The notes: a model not told the origin generated them from the sequence alone. A DNA stretch of 64,000 nucleotides from Shewanella violacea DSS12 (GCF_000091325.1 NC_014012.1:1798001-1862000); one strand, 5' to 3'. Shown: positions 1 through 9,234, numbered from the stretch's first letter. Made by a program: numbers and translations.

Positions 1-826
1 TGGAATCTACGAACCCCAGCACCTTAATCGTGTCGGCCGCCGGTGAGTCGGCTATTCGTTTAAAAACCAATTTAGCACCAGACCAGGCGCTACCGACAAA
101 CACCAGAGGATGTTTGTGACGTATGTTGGCAGGGAGCTTTTCATAGGCTTGAATGAGACCGATATGGTTCTTACCCGGATGCTCGATACGTGAGACATAT
201 AAGAGGTAATTGGCTTTTAGATTGAGGCGCTTTAATCGCTGGGCGTGATCTTGAGGCGGTTGCTCATTGAACTGAATTTTATCGTAACCATTGTGAAGCA
301 CACTGATATTACAGGCCGGGATATGCAGAAACCTTTCCATATCCTTACGGGTATTGTCACTCACGGCGACTAAGTGAGGGCGATAGGGACTCACTCTGGG
401 TTGTAGGAATTTAGGGACCAGATGGCGAATGTAGTGCATACGCAGAAAGTCGTACTTGTTAGCGATATGACATTGGGACAAATCGTGAATGGTGGCGATT
501 GTAGGCAAGGGATAATGACTCAATACACGGCGGTTCGCTGCGGGCAGGATAAGGGCATCAAAATCGGTGGTTTTTAGTTGCTGCTTGACCCAATGAGGCA
601 GTAACCAGGTGTGATAAACCATATTTGCCATGGGGTGGTTTAAAAACTTGGGCAGTACCACGATTTCTTGCCTGGGGTGCACAATGGGCCAATATTTACG
701 ATCGCTGTTATTGATTAGCACAGTAACATGATGCAACTTGAGCAACTCTATCGCGACGTTTTGCATATATTGCGATATCCCTGATTGTCCGTGATCGAAG
801 CCGCAAGCACTAAATAGAAGATGCAT
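1..826 (-). CDS. GT4-type glycosyltransferase, 3' end cut by window edge
   Basis: The minus-strand frame stays open from 826 to the left edge, about 275 residues visible. The N-terminus reads MHLLFSACGFDHGQSGISQY, the usual first Rossmann strand and glycine loop of a GT-B glycosyltransferase. Later come HDLSQCH, a VSDNTRKD acceptor-domain edge, the interdomain LYVSRIEHPGKNH motif and FVGSAWSG. The C-terminal EX7E motif must lie outside the window. The ATG at 826 is preferred to the in-frame ATG at 832 because AGAGG at 834-838 is seven bases from the former and almost touches the latter. It is the last visible gene of a minus-strand polysaccharide cluster, 67 bases after the next GT4. Sugar donor and acceptor are unknown. 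Confidence 0.85.
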   Translation of the reverse strand, partial: MHLLFSACGFDHGQSGISQYMQNVAIELLKLHHVTVLINNSDRKYWPIVHPRQEIVVLPKFLNHPMANMVYHTWLLPHWVKQQLKTTDFDALILPAANRRVLSHYPLPTIATIHDLSQCHIANKYDFLRMHYIRHLVPKFLQPRVSPYRPHLVAVSDNTRKDMERFLHIPACNISVLHNGYDKIQFNEQPPQDHAQRLKRLNLKANYLLYVSRIEHPGKNHIGLIQAYEKLPANIRHKHPLVFVGSAWSGAKLVFKRIADSPAADTIKVLGFVDS

Positions 827-893
827 ATTCATTCCTCTTTTGAAATAGCCTAAATATAGAGTCAGTTGACAGAGATCTTGCCCTGTATCTTTG

Positions 894-2156
894 CTAGCGG
901 CTGTAATGCCAGTCCTCTACGGTTCGATAAAATGCCTGTAAACGGGAGACAACTCGGGACCAGCAGTATTCGCTGTCAACTCGAGCAAGCCCGCTTTTTA
1001 TCAGGCGATTTGCAAAGGATACTGAGTTTAATATTTTACTGACGTTGGCTTGGAGTGAATCCAGGTTATCTGGATTAAAAAGTAAGCCATCATCATTGTG
1101 CCTGATCAGGTGAACTAAGCTGCCGATACGACTGGCAACGACAGGTAAACCGGCACTCCATGCTTCCAATACCACAATGCCAAAAGGCTCATGAGTGGAA
1201 GCGAGTAAGAAGCAGCTGGACTGCTGATATAGTGCCGGTAGTAACTGGTTATCGGGTTCTATGCCTGGGATGATGGTGACATAAGCCTGCAGTTTATAGC
1301 GTTCGATTCTACTGAGTAATAGACTCAGATAGCTTGATTGGATCACCGGGCCAGCCAATATCAATTGATACTGATCATCCCCGCTGGCATGCAGTCGATT
1401 GAGTAAGTCGATAAGCATCAACTGATTTTTCTGACTGTCGATGCGCCCGACCGATAGCAGTAACTGTCGGCTCTTGGGTATATGCAGATGTTGGCGTACA
1501 TCCAAGGTGACAGGGGTTGAAAAATAGCGGGAGTTGACCCCATTTGGTAAGTAAATGACCGGCTTATCGGGAAAACGCAGTCGGGTTTCAAGGTATTCAT
1601 TGTAGCCAATGCAGATGATGCCACTGGCATCGGCCAGAACCTTCTGTGGTTGAAGCAGTAGATCGATAGCCTTACCGGCATTGAGGGTGTTTTTTAGCGG
1701 TTTTATCAGGCTGTCTATTTCGGTCCTAGGTACTGCAAATTGACCGCCGTGTAAGGAGATAACATAGGGTAATCCACGACGCTTGGCTGCATAGCGCACC
1801 ATAGCTGCCATACGTTGCATTGTATGGCAATGATATAAACGGAATTCACCTTTCAATAACCTTTGGCTAAGGGAGAAAGAATAGGGATTACCGCCTTTCT
1901 TATCCAATTTTAGCTTCTTTTCCTTGGTCAAGCCCAGATAAGGGTAGTAGTAGCGAAAACGCTCGATGGGAATATTCTCAATCATCTCGGCTGGGATTCG
2001 GTTGAGTGCTTGTGTACATAGAATATGGCTTTTTATCTGGTGGTGTTGCTGTAAACCTAAGCTGGTATTCCATACAGCACCTTCCATTCCTCCCCAGTCT
2101 TTCATATGGAATCGACGCATGACCTGAGCGATAGGGTACTTGTCACGATTTTGCAT
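894..2156 (-). CDS. GT4 family glycosyltransferase
   Basis: The 420-residue protein has the GT-B fold layout. The N-terminal half begins RRFHMKDWGGMEGAVWN and has HCHTMQRMAAMVRYAAKRRG and the YVISLHGGQF strand. The C-terminal half has VGRIDSQKNQ, a phosphate-binding region usual in retaining GT4 enzymes, and HEPFGIVVLEAWSAGLPVV, whose E-x7-E pair binds the nucleotide sugar. It is expected to be cytoplasmic and to add a sugar to a lipid-linked glycan. It is followed by another GT4 gene after 67 bases and preceded by the GT2 gene after 96 bases, in the same direction. The start has only a weak AGGGA element; an in-frame ATG lies at codon 13. The specificity cannot be read from the sequence. Confidence 0.9.
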   Translation of the reverse strand: MQNRDKYPIAQVMRRFHMKDWGGMEGAVWNTSLGLQQHHQIKSHILCTQALNRIPAEMIENIPIERFRYYYPYLGLTKEKKLKLDKKGGNPYSFSLSQRLLKGEFRLYHCHTMQRMAAMVRYAAKRRGLPYVISLHGGQFAVPRTEIDSLIKPLKNTLNAGKAIDLLLQPQKVLADASGIICIGYNEYLETRLRFPDKPVIYLPNGVNSRYFSTPVTLDVRQHLHIPKSRQLLLSVGRIDSQKNQLMLIDLLNRLHASGDDQYQLILAGPVIQSSYLSLLLSRIERYKLQAYVTIIPGIEPDNQLLPALYQQSSCFLLASTHEPFGIVVLEAWSAGLPVVASRIGSLVHLIRHNDDGLLFNPDNLDSLQANVSKILNSVSFANRLIKSGLARVDSEYCWSRVVSRLQAFYRTVEDWHYSR

Positions 2157-2252
2157 ATAGGGTCCCTTAATCCATTTCGCTGAAGCTAAAGTGCTGCAAG
2201 GAGCTAGTTTTCATAAAGTGCAGCTCACTATGATGTGTGAACAGATATACGA

Positions 2253-3212
2253 TTACTGGTAACGGGATAACACAGCACGTTGTCCTGCCTGGTTGTTTTT
2301 TATCTGCTGGCGAACCCGGGTATTCCCCCAGCGCAAACCAATATAATAGGCCCAGTGGTAGACAAACAGTCGACAGGGAGTGGCGATAAGTCCTGCTATG
2401 TCCCTCGAGATGATGTGGTGGTAACAGTCTCGAAGCAAACCTTTGCTAAAGCTGGCGATGGCCTGGATAAGTTTATTACTCTTGTGATAGATAAAGGCAT
2501 CGGCTTCTCCTTCCACAAAACGTCGACCGTAAAGCTGTTTTAAGCTGTAATTATGAGAATGCATGACTAGGGCTTTGGGAACATAGGCGAGCTTGTATTC
2601 ATTCGTTCGAGCCCAGTGGCCCCACTCAGTATCTTCAGATGCCCAAGCATCGAGGTAGAAAGGATGTTGCTGCCAATATTGGCGCCGAATGGCGGCAAAG
2701 GGTAATGACAGGGTTATCCAGGAGGGCGCTTTATTGGATGCGGGAAAGCTGGTGGCGTAATCGCGTCTCACCCATAGATGAGCCTCGGGGCGGGGAATTT
2801 GGCGACCAAAGGCCGCGACTGTGTCGGGATCATCAAATGCGTCCAGTAGATTCGAGAGTGAGTCGTCTCTGAGTAATACGGCGTCAGAGTTTAAAAAAAC
2901 AACTATGTCAGCTTGGGTTTGTTCAATGGCCTGATTGAGCACCTTACCTGGGTAGTAATCTTCTGGTTCAATCTGGATAAGTTGGCAATCATAGAAACTG
3001 GCAATCTCCAGAGTCCCATCAGTCGATCCTGAATCTACTAGGATCAAGTCATAATGCTGATGCTCTTGGGAGGCAAGTGCTGCAAGTGTATTGGCAATGA
3101 CCCAAGCAGAATTTTTTGAGCGCATGATGATGGCGACTTTGGCCTTGTTAAAATCAGGGGTTTGTAGGGTTAGCTTGGCTTTATCTTGCGCTATCGGGGT
3201 TGATTCATGCAT
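2253..3212 (-). CDS. GT2 family glycosyltransferase (rhamnosyltransferase-like)
   Basis: This is a 319-residue GT-A glycosyltransferase. The first strand KVAIIMRSKN is followed by DLILVDSGSTDGTLEIA, the nucleotide-binding signature of GT2. FLNSDAVLL sits at the metal-binding DxD position in an N-S-D form, and WASEDTEWGHWAR supplies the ED acid pair near the catalytic base. A basic C-terminal region with aromatic clusters (YHWAYYIGLRWG) may contact the membrane. The start codon overlaps the end of the deacetylase gene by 8 bases, which suggests translational coupling. A role in repeat-unit assembly is inferred from neighbours; the sugar is unknown. Confidence 0.87.
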   Translation of the reverse strand: MHESTPIAQDKAKLTLQTPDFNKAKVAIIMRSKNSAWVIANTLAALASQEHQHYDLILVDSGSTDGTLEIASFYDCQLIQIEPEDYYPGKVLNQAIEQTQADIVVFLNSDAVLLRDDSLSNLLDAFDDPDTVAAFGRQIPRPEAHLWVRRDYATSFPASNKAPSWITLSLPFAAIRRQYWQQHPFYLDAWASEDTEWGHWARTNEYKLAYVPKALVMHSHNYSLKQLYGRRFVEGEADAFIYHKSNKLIQAIASFSKGLLRDCYHHIISRDIAGLIATPCRLFVYHWAYYIGLRWGNTRVRQQIKNNQAGQRAVLSRYQ

Positions 3213-4062
3213 GAGAAGTGTCCTCTGTATCCTTTATATAGGCTGGTGAGGATTGAGAGGCCGGGATGGCTTCACATAGCCAGGCCGTCTCTCTGGTACT
3301 TATGTAGTCGAGTATCTTGTCGAAGCATTGAAATTTGTCACACAAGTACATGGTGATGGGGTGGATCAATATATTGGCATCGCGCCCTTGGGCCTCACAG
3401 GTTTTTAGTTGGTGTAACACAAGTTCGGTCCACTCCTGGATATAATAGCTTTCACTACCAAAATCATCGGACCATGAATAACGCTTTTGCCAGTGCTCGA
3501 CCCACTGAGGACTGCGCTCTGCGTGGTAGAGGTGTTCATGGTCGGGAATGATGTTGATAGGGTAATTGTAAACCCCATATTTGGATGGCAAGGGCTGGAA
3601 ATTATCTCGTTTTACCCCATCGGAGCAAAGCTTGATCCCGAGATGGCTTAAAATCTTGTCTGTATGTGGACCGTGCATATACATATGATTGCGCCAACAG
3701 GTGATCCGCTTTCCAGTTTTGCTCTCGATGATCTTTATGGTGCTTAGGGTATCTAAATACTGGTACCAATAGGGGCCGTTATAGCTAGCTAAAAGTTTGT
3801 TACAGATGCGGTGCCAGATTTGTGGAGTAAAGCCACTCCAAGTATGACCGCCAATGTCGACCCAGTCGCTTTGACATAGCACTTGGGTGTCGGCCCATTC
3901 TTCAAGGAAACAACGACCAGTGACAAAACAGGTTAACTTGACCTGGGCCTGTTCGATACGCTTGAGAAATAACTTGGCGGTGTTTAGCTCTGAAATATCA
4001 CAGTGCTGCTGGTTGCCCGTATGCAAACTGGCGTGATGAATATCCGCGCTTAGATAAATCAT
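3205..4062 (-). CDS. NodB-like polysaccharide deacetylase domain protein
   Basis: The protein (285 residues) resembles the polysaccharide deacetylase fold. IYLSADIHH near residue 2 supplies the early catalytic/metal aspartate, WVDIGGHTWSGFTP has the H-T/S-x-S-like metal motif, and TCWRNHMYMHGPH around residue 120 resembles the arginine-containing third motif. A late ILIHPITMY matches the final histidine motif. Such enzymes remove N- or O-acetyl groups from sugars using a divalent metal. The gene overlaps its upstream neighbour by four bases (ATGA) and its downstream neighbour by eight, so the three are probably translated together. No signal peptide is visible, so action on a cytoplasmic, lipid-linked intermediate is more likely than periplasmic action. 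Confidence 0.7.
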   Translation of the reverse strand: MIYLSADIHHASLHTGNQQHCDISELNTAKLFLKRIEQAQVKLTCFVTGRCFLEEWADTQVLCQSDWVDIGGHTWSGFTPQIWHRICNKLLASYNGPYWYQYLDTLSTIKIIESKTGKRITCWRNHMYMHGPHTDKILSHLGIKLCSDGVKRDNFQPLPSKYGVYNYPINIIPDHEHLYHAERSPQWVEHWQKRYSWSDDFGSESYYIQEWTELVLHQLKTCEAQGRDANILIHPITMYLCDKFQCFDKILDYISTRETAWLCEAIPASQSSPAYIKDTEDTSHA

Positions 4063-5237
4063 ATATTGGCGTCCTCTAAAGATAAGCCATAGCCGTCAAG
4101 TAGGTTACCCAGATTGACGTCCATAAAGTCCTGCCAGTTTTTAAGGTAATGTCGGGTTATGGGATCGGGAGAATATTCTGTTAGCGGCTCTTGTCGATAG
4201 AGCACATAAGGAAAGCACAATGGCAGTTTCTCCACTTGGGTCAATGCCTGATAAGTCCAAGGGGAAGGTCCTTCTATGATGGGATATCCGGCGGTGCTTA
4301 GCCCCCAAAGCCGCTTCACAAGATTTTTAAACTTATCCTCGCTATGCCAGAAGGCATCGTCTGCTGCGGATTTAAGGTAGCTTGTCCAGGTGAGCTCAGG
4401 CTTGTTCAGACGCTTTCGCTCACAGCTAAGATGAATTGGCTGTAAGGCTGTTATTATGGTTTCGTTCCAATTTGCCAGGTTAATATCCTTAAACCGACTA
4501 TAACTTGGGGTAAAACGAAAACTCATAGCCTGAAGATAGAGTTGTTTGAATTTTGGGTCTATGGCGTGTTCATTTGCCATACGTTGTTGTTTTTCGGCAT
4601 AAGACCAATGATATCTACCTCGTGAGAATAAGAGTGCATCCCCGTAGCCTATGATTGCTTTCATGGTGTGCTTAATGACGGTGGACCTATACCGTTCGGG
4701 TTGGCTTTGTGCTAACAAGAAGCGATTTATCAACAGCAGTGCTCCCCGATTAATCAATAAGTTTCGTACATCCCAAGCTGGGATATTATCTAAGGTATGT
4801 TGGGTTAATGATGGCACGAAATCCGGGTCTCCCAACAAGGTCCGGTGACCGTGTCGCATGTCATACCAAATAACCCTGCATGCCGACTTTTTCATCTTAT
4901 GGACCGTGGTAAAAGAGAGATCAATGCCTAAATCAGCCTGGTGACGAATAGCTTGTAATGCCTGATTGATTGACTGCTCTAGTCTAGGGTCTGTGTTGTT
5001 ATGCCTGTTTAGGATCAGTAGTAGGTCGAAATTATTGTGGGGATAAAGTTGTCCACTAACAGGGTGTGGAATGAGCCCTCCTTCACCACGGCCATAACCG
5101 CCTAATAGGACTAATGCACAAACTTGGTCTTTATTGAAAAATTCCATTATGGTGTCGCACACATGTTCTAGGATATGTTGGCAAATGGATTCAGCCGCTG
5201 GATCCTGTAGCAGGGTGACATTGTTAATGGTTAGCAT
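4059..5237 (-). CDS. Nucleotidyltransferase-like protein of polysaccharide cluster, function unknown
   Basis: The product (392 residues) belongs to no family I can name confidently. Residues 40-80 read ALVLLGGYGRGEGG and then NNFDLLLIL, the layout of the Pol-beta nucleotidyltransferase fold (GG or GS, then about 20 residues, then D-x-D). The first aspartate is replaced by asparagine (N-F-D), so metal binding may be altered. DLGIDLSFTTVHKMKK could supply the third acidic residue. The C-terminal two thirds look alpha-helical and aromatic-rich, as in family 4 aminoglycoside-type or glycan-linked nucleotidyltransferases. It overlaps the upstream GT4 by 14 bases and the deacetylase by 4. A transfer of a nucleotide or phospho-group in glycan synthesis is only a guess. 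Confidence 0.6.
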   Translation of the reverse strand: MLTINNVTLLQDPAAESICQHILEHVCDTIMEFFNKDQVCALVLLGGYGRGEGGLIPHPVSGQLYPHNNFDLLLILNRHNNTDPRLEQSINQALQAIRHQADLGIDLSFTTVHKMKKSACRVIWYDMRHGHRTLLGDPDFVPSLTQHTLDNIPAWDVRNLLINRGALLLINRFLLAQSQPERYRSTVIKHTMKAIIGYGDALLFSRGRYHWSYAEKQQRMANEHAIDPKFKQLYLQAMSFRFTPSYSRFKDINLANWNETIITALQPIHLSCERKRLNKPELTWTSYLKSAADDAFWHSEDKFKNLVKRLWGLSTAGYPIIEGPSPWTYQALTQVEKLPLCFPYVLYRQEPLTEYSPDPITRHYLKNWQDFMDVNLGNLLDGYGLSLEDANI

Positions 5238-6504
5238 GCCTGTCTCCCCCAGCCATTGGAGTGGCTGTCATGGCTTGATTCAAATTTTCTTTAAGCAGAT
5301 GCTTAAAAACCTGGATAAGCTGGTGTGTATGCCTATCTATGGTGTATTGCTGCACTATGCGTTGCTGAGCAAGTGCAGCATTTCTCTGGGTCGTGTCAGG
5401 GTGCTGGAGTAGGTCCCGAATGGCGCCGCCGAGAGCTAAGATGTTGTTGCTATCGACCAGCCTGCCGTTTATCCCATCTTGTAACCACTCAGGAATCCCG
5501 CCTACACTGGTGGCGATAACGGGGCAGGCGTGGGAAAGAGCCTCAATGCCGGCCAAACAAAATGTTTCAGGCGAGCGAGAAGGGATGATCAAGGCCGAAG
5601 CTTGTTGGTAGAGTTTGGTCAATGTACCTGAGCGACAGTAGCCCTTAAACTTCACTAGATGATCAATTCCAAGTGTCTGACTGAGTCGTTGTAACTCATC
5701 TCTTTGAGGGCCATCTCCACAGATGAGTAAATTAACTTCCATATTCAAGCTAGCCATAGCCCGCAGTAAGACATCGACTCCTTTTCCCCGTACCAGAGCG
5801 CCTACATAGAGTAACTGACTCGAGTGTCTGGGCTGAGACAGCTTGATAACTGAAGTATTGGAACTGGTGAATAATGGGATCACATGGGTCTTATCAAGCT
5901 CGAATTGGTGTTGTATCAACACCCGAGACATATATTCGGATCCAACAATAAACCCGGCTAAGTTTCGATTACTATTTTGTTGTGCAACTAAATTTCCCAG
6001 CCGATTTACCGTTAATTTATGTTGGCTGTTGCGACCAATGAAACCTAAACAGACATAGCAGCCTGGGCCTGTTTTTCGCTGACAAGTGTTATGGCCTATG
6101 GTGGTGTATTTATGCTCTCTTAGGCAGAAGAGCTTATGGTCATGAAAAAAGCGAATGCTGGGAATACCACTCTGCACACAAGTGTCTATGTCTTGTATCT
6201 GGTCTAGTTGATGAAGGTAGATAATATTGGGGCTGTGATGATTTAATTGCTCACTGAGCTTAGTGATGGGGTAGGCACTATTAAAGACATGGGTAAATCT
6301 GGGATGAATTTCTCCATCTAATTGATATAGTAAGGTTGATTTTATTCCTTTTTCCGCTAAAGCCTTCACAGTATCGTAGATATACCTTTCTGCCCCCCCA
6401 ATGAAGTCGGCATGTTTATTTACCCAGACAATATGTAATGTGTGGGTATTTGTATTTTGCATACGACTATGCGAGTGAGTGACTGCAGAATGTGCCTTTT
6501 GCAT
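5224..6504 (-). CDS. GT4 family glycosyltransferase
   Basis: The GT-B enzyme has an N-terminal IVWVNKHADFIGGAERYIYD, the glycine-rich acceptor-domain start of GT4 proteins. A short Cys-containing insert, CQRKTGPGCYVCLG, lies near residue 135 and is also seen in some polysaccharide GT4 enzymes. The donor domain has LLYVGALVRGKGVDVLLRA, LICGDGPQRDEL and SPETFCLAGIEALSHACPV, which carries E-x7-E. The ATG at 6504 is preferred to the one at 6513: AAGG at 6514-6517 is nine bases from 6504 but directly abuts 6513. The 3' end overlaps the next gene by 14 bases. It follows the acyltransferase gene after about 100 bases. Confidence 0.88.
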   Translation of the reverse strand: MQKAHSAVTHSHSRMQNTNTHTLHIVWVNKHADFIGGAERYIYDTVKALAEKGIKSTLLYQLDGEIHPRFTHVFNSAYPITKLSEQLNHHSPNIIYLHQLDQIQDIDTCVQSGIPSIRFFHDHKLFCLREHKYTTIGHNTCQRKTGPGCYVCLGFIGRNSQHKLTVNRLGNLVAQQNSNRNLAGFIVGSEYMSRVLIQHQFELDKTHVIPLFTSSNTSVIKLSQPRHSSQLLYVGALVRGKGVDVLLRAMASLNMEVNLLICGDGPQRDELQRLSQTLGIDHLVKFKGYCRSGTLTKLYQQASALIIPSRSPETFCLAGIEALSHACPVIATSVGGIPEWLQDGINGRLVDSNNILALGGAIRDLLQHPDTTQRNAALAQQRIVQQYTIDRHTHQLIQVFKHLLKENLNQAMTATPMAGGDRHANH

Positions 6505-6602
6505 ACCAGGCATCCTTTTTGATTTAGGGATACTGGGTTATTGCATGGACCTTGCCAGAATAAGAGGTTCCAGGGTCAACTTGATTTATCTGGATAGATT
6601 TT

Positions 6603-7655
6603 TCAGCTGAAATTTCTTTTCATTTTCAAGAAGTGCTGTTCGAATAAGTGAAAACTGCTTAACCCGAGCAAGGTGGTGAGAATAATCGTCGCAGAAAACG
6701 TCACTGGCCAATAATCTATACCAAAATGAGCCACACATTTGGCTACAAGGTTATATGCCAACATATGTAGCAGGTACATACCATAGCTAATCTGTCCGAT
6801 TTTTTTAACCAGTCTATTTTCGAATAGGGGATAAATCATAGGTCGGGTGCAAGTGACACAGGAAGCGATTAATAATGCCATCAAAATATACACCAGTATT
6901 AATGGTACTCCCTCTATAGCCAGTGATGTAATGGTGGCGGTGAGAAATATAATGCTGGACTCGGGTCTGGTAATGACCAGAGATATAATCTGATAACTCT
7001 TCTTGTTGGCTAATGTGTGTGCGAGTACAACACCAATACAGATAGGAATGGCAATGACTTCTAACACTCTTAAATAGATATGATCGCCGTTTATACCTGC
7101 GTATTGCAAAATAAGACTGGCGAGAATAATCAGAATCAGCATGGGGATTGATGTGCTGGGTGCGAGCATACGTTCTATGCTTGGCCAGATAAGATAGAAC
7201 TGCTCTTCTGCAGCCAGAGACCAGGCGAAGAAGAAGATGATCCGTTCTTCTGCAACAAAAGGAACAAACACATTGGACGTGTAGGTGGCAAAATATTTGA
7301 GATTATCCAGAAAAGCGGTTCCCGCCCTGGTTTCTGGCTCAAGAACGAGCACCAGACAAATATAAACGAGTAATACAGCATAATAAAGGGGGAAAATACG
7401 CAGGGTTCTGCGGATATAAAACTGCTTAAGATCGATCTTACCATTATTTCTTTTCTCTTTAAGGAGCAAAGAGGTGATTAAGAATCCGCTGATCACAAAA
7501 AAAAGAGTCACTCCGTGAAATCCCTGACTCGCGAGTCGTAGCTGATCCCAATAGGGATAGCCTGCATGATGCCAAATGACGGCCAGGATACTCAGGCACC
7601 TTAAACCATCTAGGCATAAGTACCTTTTTTGATTTAGGTAATGAGTATAAGTCAT
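6603..7655 (-). CDS. Acyltransferase 3 family membrane protein (OafA-like)
   Basis: The integral membrane protein (350 residues, about ten hydrophobic segments) has the acyltransferase-3 signature: YLCLDGLRCLSILAVIWHHA with the catalytic histidine, LFFVISGFLIT, and FYIRRTLRIFPLYYAVLL. It lacks a C-terminal SGNH domain, so it is the short form. Family members move acetyl or other acyl groups across or onto lipid-linked sugars, as in O-antigen modification. AGAGG lies seven bases before the ATG. As the first gene of the minus-strand polysaccharide cluster, its upstream 390 bases are the likely site of the cluster promoter. The acyl group is unknown. Confidence 0.88.
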   Translation of the reverse strand: MTYTHYLNQKRYLCLDGLRCLSILAVIWHHAGYPYWDQLRLASQGFHGVTLFFVISGFLITSLLLKEKRNNGKIDLKQFYIRRTLRIFPLYYAVLLVYICLVLVLEPETRAGTAFLDNLKYFATYTSNVFVPFVAEERIIFFFAWSLAAEEQFYLIWPSIERMLAPSTSIPMLILIILASLILQYAGINGDHIYLRVLEVIAIPICIGVVLAHTLANKKSYQIISLVITRPESSIIFLTATITSLAIEGVPLILVYILMALLIASCVTCTRPMIYPLFENRLVKKIGQISYGMYLLHMLAYNLVAKCVAHFGIDYWPVTFSATIILTTLLGLSSFHLFEQHFLKMKRNFS

Positions 7656-8048
7656 TGGACCGCCTCTCTTATGCTTGATAACCGCTTTGTATTAGGAAGC
7701 AGATGTCAGTTTAGGGTGCTAATGGTTCTAACGAAGGGCTATTTATGAGCAAGTGTAGTCTAAAAGTGTTTATTGGGTGAGTATCTCGCAGCTCACTTCT
7801 TCTCTTTGTCATTCCTATTATGTAGGTCTAGATACATAAAATTGAATGAATAACCTGCTAGATAAACATTCGCTAATATTATGCATGAAAAGTGATTAAG
7901 ATCGCATTTTTATAATGTAGATGGGTTACACTTTTATACACTTGTTAAGCTAAACTGAGTTTAAGTAGATTGTAATTATTTAATATCAGTTTAACTCAGG
8001 ATGTACACAGGTCATTAACATGTCTAGTTTCAATGGAGTTAATTGAAC
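7656..8048 (+). other. Intergenic region between divergent units
   Basis: This AT-rich stretch separates the minus-strand polysaccharide cluster from the plus-strand gene at 8049. It probably holds promoters for both. A TATAAT at 7911-7916 is the best plus-strand -10, but no good -35 lies at the proper distance. I see no open frame with a ribosome site and no JUMPstart/ops element on the minus strand. Confidence 0.4.
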
Positions 8049-8450
8049 ATGAGCTCAATGGATGAAATCATACAATACCCAGATCGCCCTACAGAATGCA
8101 GAGAATTACTCAAGGTGATTGAAATGTCAGTAGTAGATAAGCGAAAACGCTTAGGTTGGCAAGATAAAGATTCAGATGGGCGTGAAGTAATCGGTCGCTG
8201 GCTCGATGAACGTAATGGCAGCACTGACAAGCTAATCTTGTATAGACAGACTGACAATATTTACTTAGAGATCTGGTCAAGCGATGGTTGCCATAGCTTG
8301 GATGTCATGATGTGTATAGAAACTGATGCAGGCTTAAAACTCGAAGATGAGGGGGGAAATTTCTTCGGCGAGTATTTCTTATTATCTGATGATAATTCAC
8401 TGCAATTTTGTAATTCCAGTGAATGCTTCTATACCGCTAAAGCTGCATAA
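8049..8450 (+). CDS. Hypothetical protein, 133 residues
   Basis: I do not recognise this soluble, acidic protein. It has no signal peptide or membrane segment. The middle is rich in beta-type sequence (KLILYRQTDNIYLEIWSSDG) and the C-terminus has isolated cysteines (CNSSECFYTAKAA). The ATG at 8049 is chosen over the in-frame TTG at 8043 because GGAG at 8035-8038 is ten bases from the ATG and only four from the TTG. The gene stands alone between a divergent polysaccharide cluster and a convergent pseudouridine synthase gene, and a hairpin follows its stop. Confidence 0.65.
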   Translation: MSSMDEIIQYPDRPTECRELLKVIEMSVVDKRKRLGWQDKDSDGREVIGRWLDERNGSTDKLILYRQTDNIYLEIWSSDGCHSLDVMMCIETDAGLKLEDEGGNFFGEYFLLSDDNSLQFCNSSECFYTAKAA

Positions 8451-8486
8451 GTAGATTGCAAATAAATGGGCAATAAAACCTGAGAG

Positions 8487-8517
8487 GACATAAATGTGAA
8501 GGGCTTACATTTATGTC
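8487..8517. terminator. Hairpin between convergent genes
   Basis: A perfect 11-bp inverted repeat (8487-8497 with 8507-8517) encloses a 9-base loop. It lies between two convergent stop codons, as a shared terminator would. There is no U-run on either side, so it may instead protect 3' ends or work with Rho. Confidence 0.45.
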
Positions 8518-8577
8518 TCTGATAGCCAAGTCTAATCTGGGTACTGCCCATCTTATAGCTATTAGTAGTATCTAGAC

Positions 8578-9234
8578 CTACTGAAAAGGGTGAAAACTCT
8601 TAAATGTCATCTCTTTACCTGAAAAAGGATGAGCTATGGTCAATGACATTGCATGTAATTTCAGTCTGTTAGATGCCGCTATCACATCTGCATCACCATA
8701 AAATTCATCACCTAGTATTGGATGACCTAAAGCTAGCATGTGTAATCTGAGCTGATGTGTTCTTCCAGTAACCGGCTTTAACTCTACTAAGGTACTGGTT
8801 TCTCTGCGCTCCAACACCTTGTAATAGGTCTTAGATACTTTGCCATCTTCGGCAATCTCTTGCAGTGGAGGCCGGATTTTATCTGCTTTCATTGCCAAAT
8901 CGATCACTCCTTGATCTTGATTCAATTGTCCGAGAACCTCAGCAATGTAGGTTTTTTTACTCATTCTGTTCTGAAATTGGGTCTTGATATTAGACTCTGC
9001 CTTCTTATTTAAGGCAAAAACCATAATGCCAGAAGTCGCACAGTCTAGACGGTGTACCAGTATTATTTCAGGGTATCTCTGAAGTAAACGAGTAAGCGCG
9101 CAATCGTAGGTATTGGCTGCACGACCAGGATTGGACAGTAGACCCGAAGGTTTGTTGATAACCAGTATATCCCGGTCTTGATAGCGTATATCTAACCAAG
9201 GGACCGAAGGGGGAGCGTAAGTGAATATTTGCAT
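8578..9234 (-). CDS. rluA: RluA family pseudouridine synthase (RluA-like)
   Basis: This 218-residue enzyme converts uridine to pseudouridine in structured RNA; Escherichia coli RluA acts on 23S rRNA U746 and tRNA U32. The family motifs are in order: INKPSGLLSNPGR, VHRLDCATSG with the catalytic aspartate, and PVTGRTHQLRLHMLALGHPILGD. There is no S4 domain, as in RluA and unlike RluC and RluD. The ATG at 9234 is chosen because AGGAG sits five bases before it and the protein then aligns with E. coli RluA from its first residues; an upstream TTG at 9264 would add ten residues without support. A 6.6-copy 8-bp repeat lies about 85 bases before the start. The exact RNA targets are inferred. Confidence 0.87.
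   Translation of the reverse strand: MQIFTYAPPSVPWLDIRYQDRDILVINKPSGLLSNPGRAANTYDCALTRLLQRYPEIILVHRLDCATSGIMVFALNKKAESNIKTQFQNRMSKKTYIAEVLGQLNQDQGVIDLAMKADKIRPPLQEIAEDGKVSKTYYKVLERRETSTLVELKPVTGRTHQLRLHMLALGHPILGDEFYGDADVIAASNRLKLHAMSLTIAHPFSGKEMTFKSFHPFQ

Noticed and set aside
8039..8257. Minus-strand frame opposite the hypothetical gene at 8049
   Set aside because: Shadow frame without ribosome site; the plus-strand gene has a proper one.
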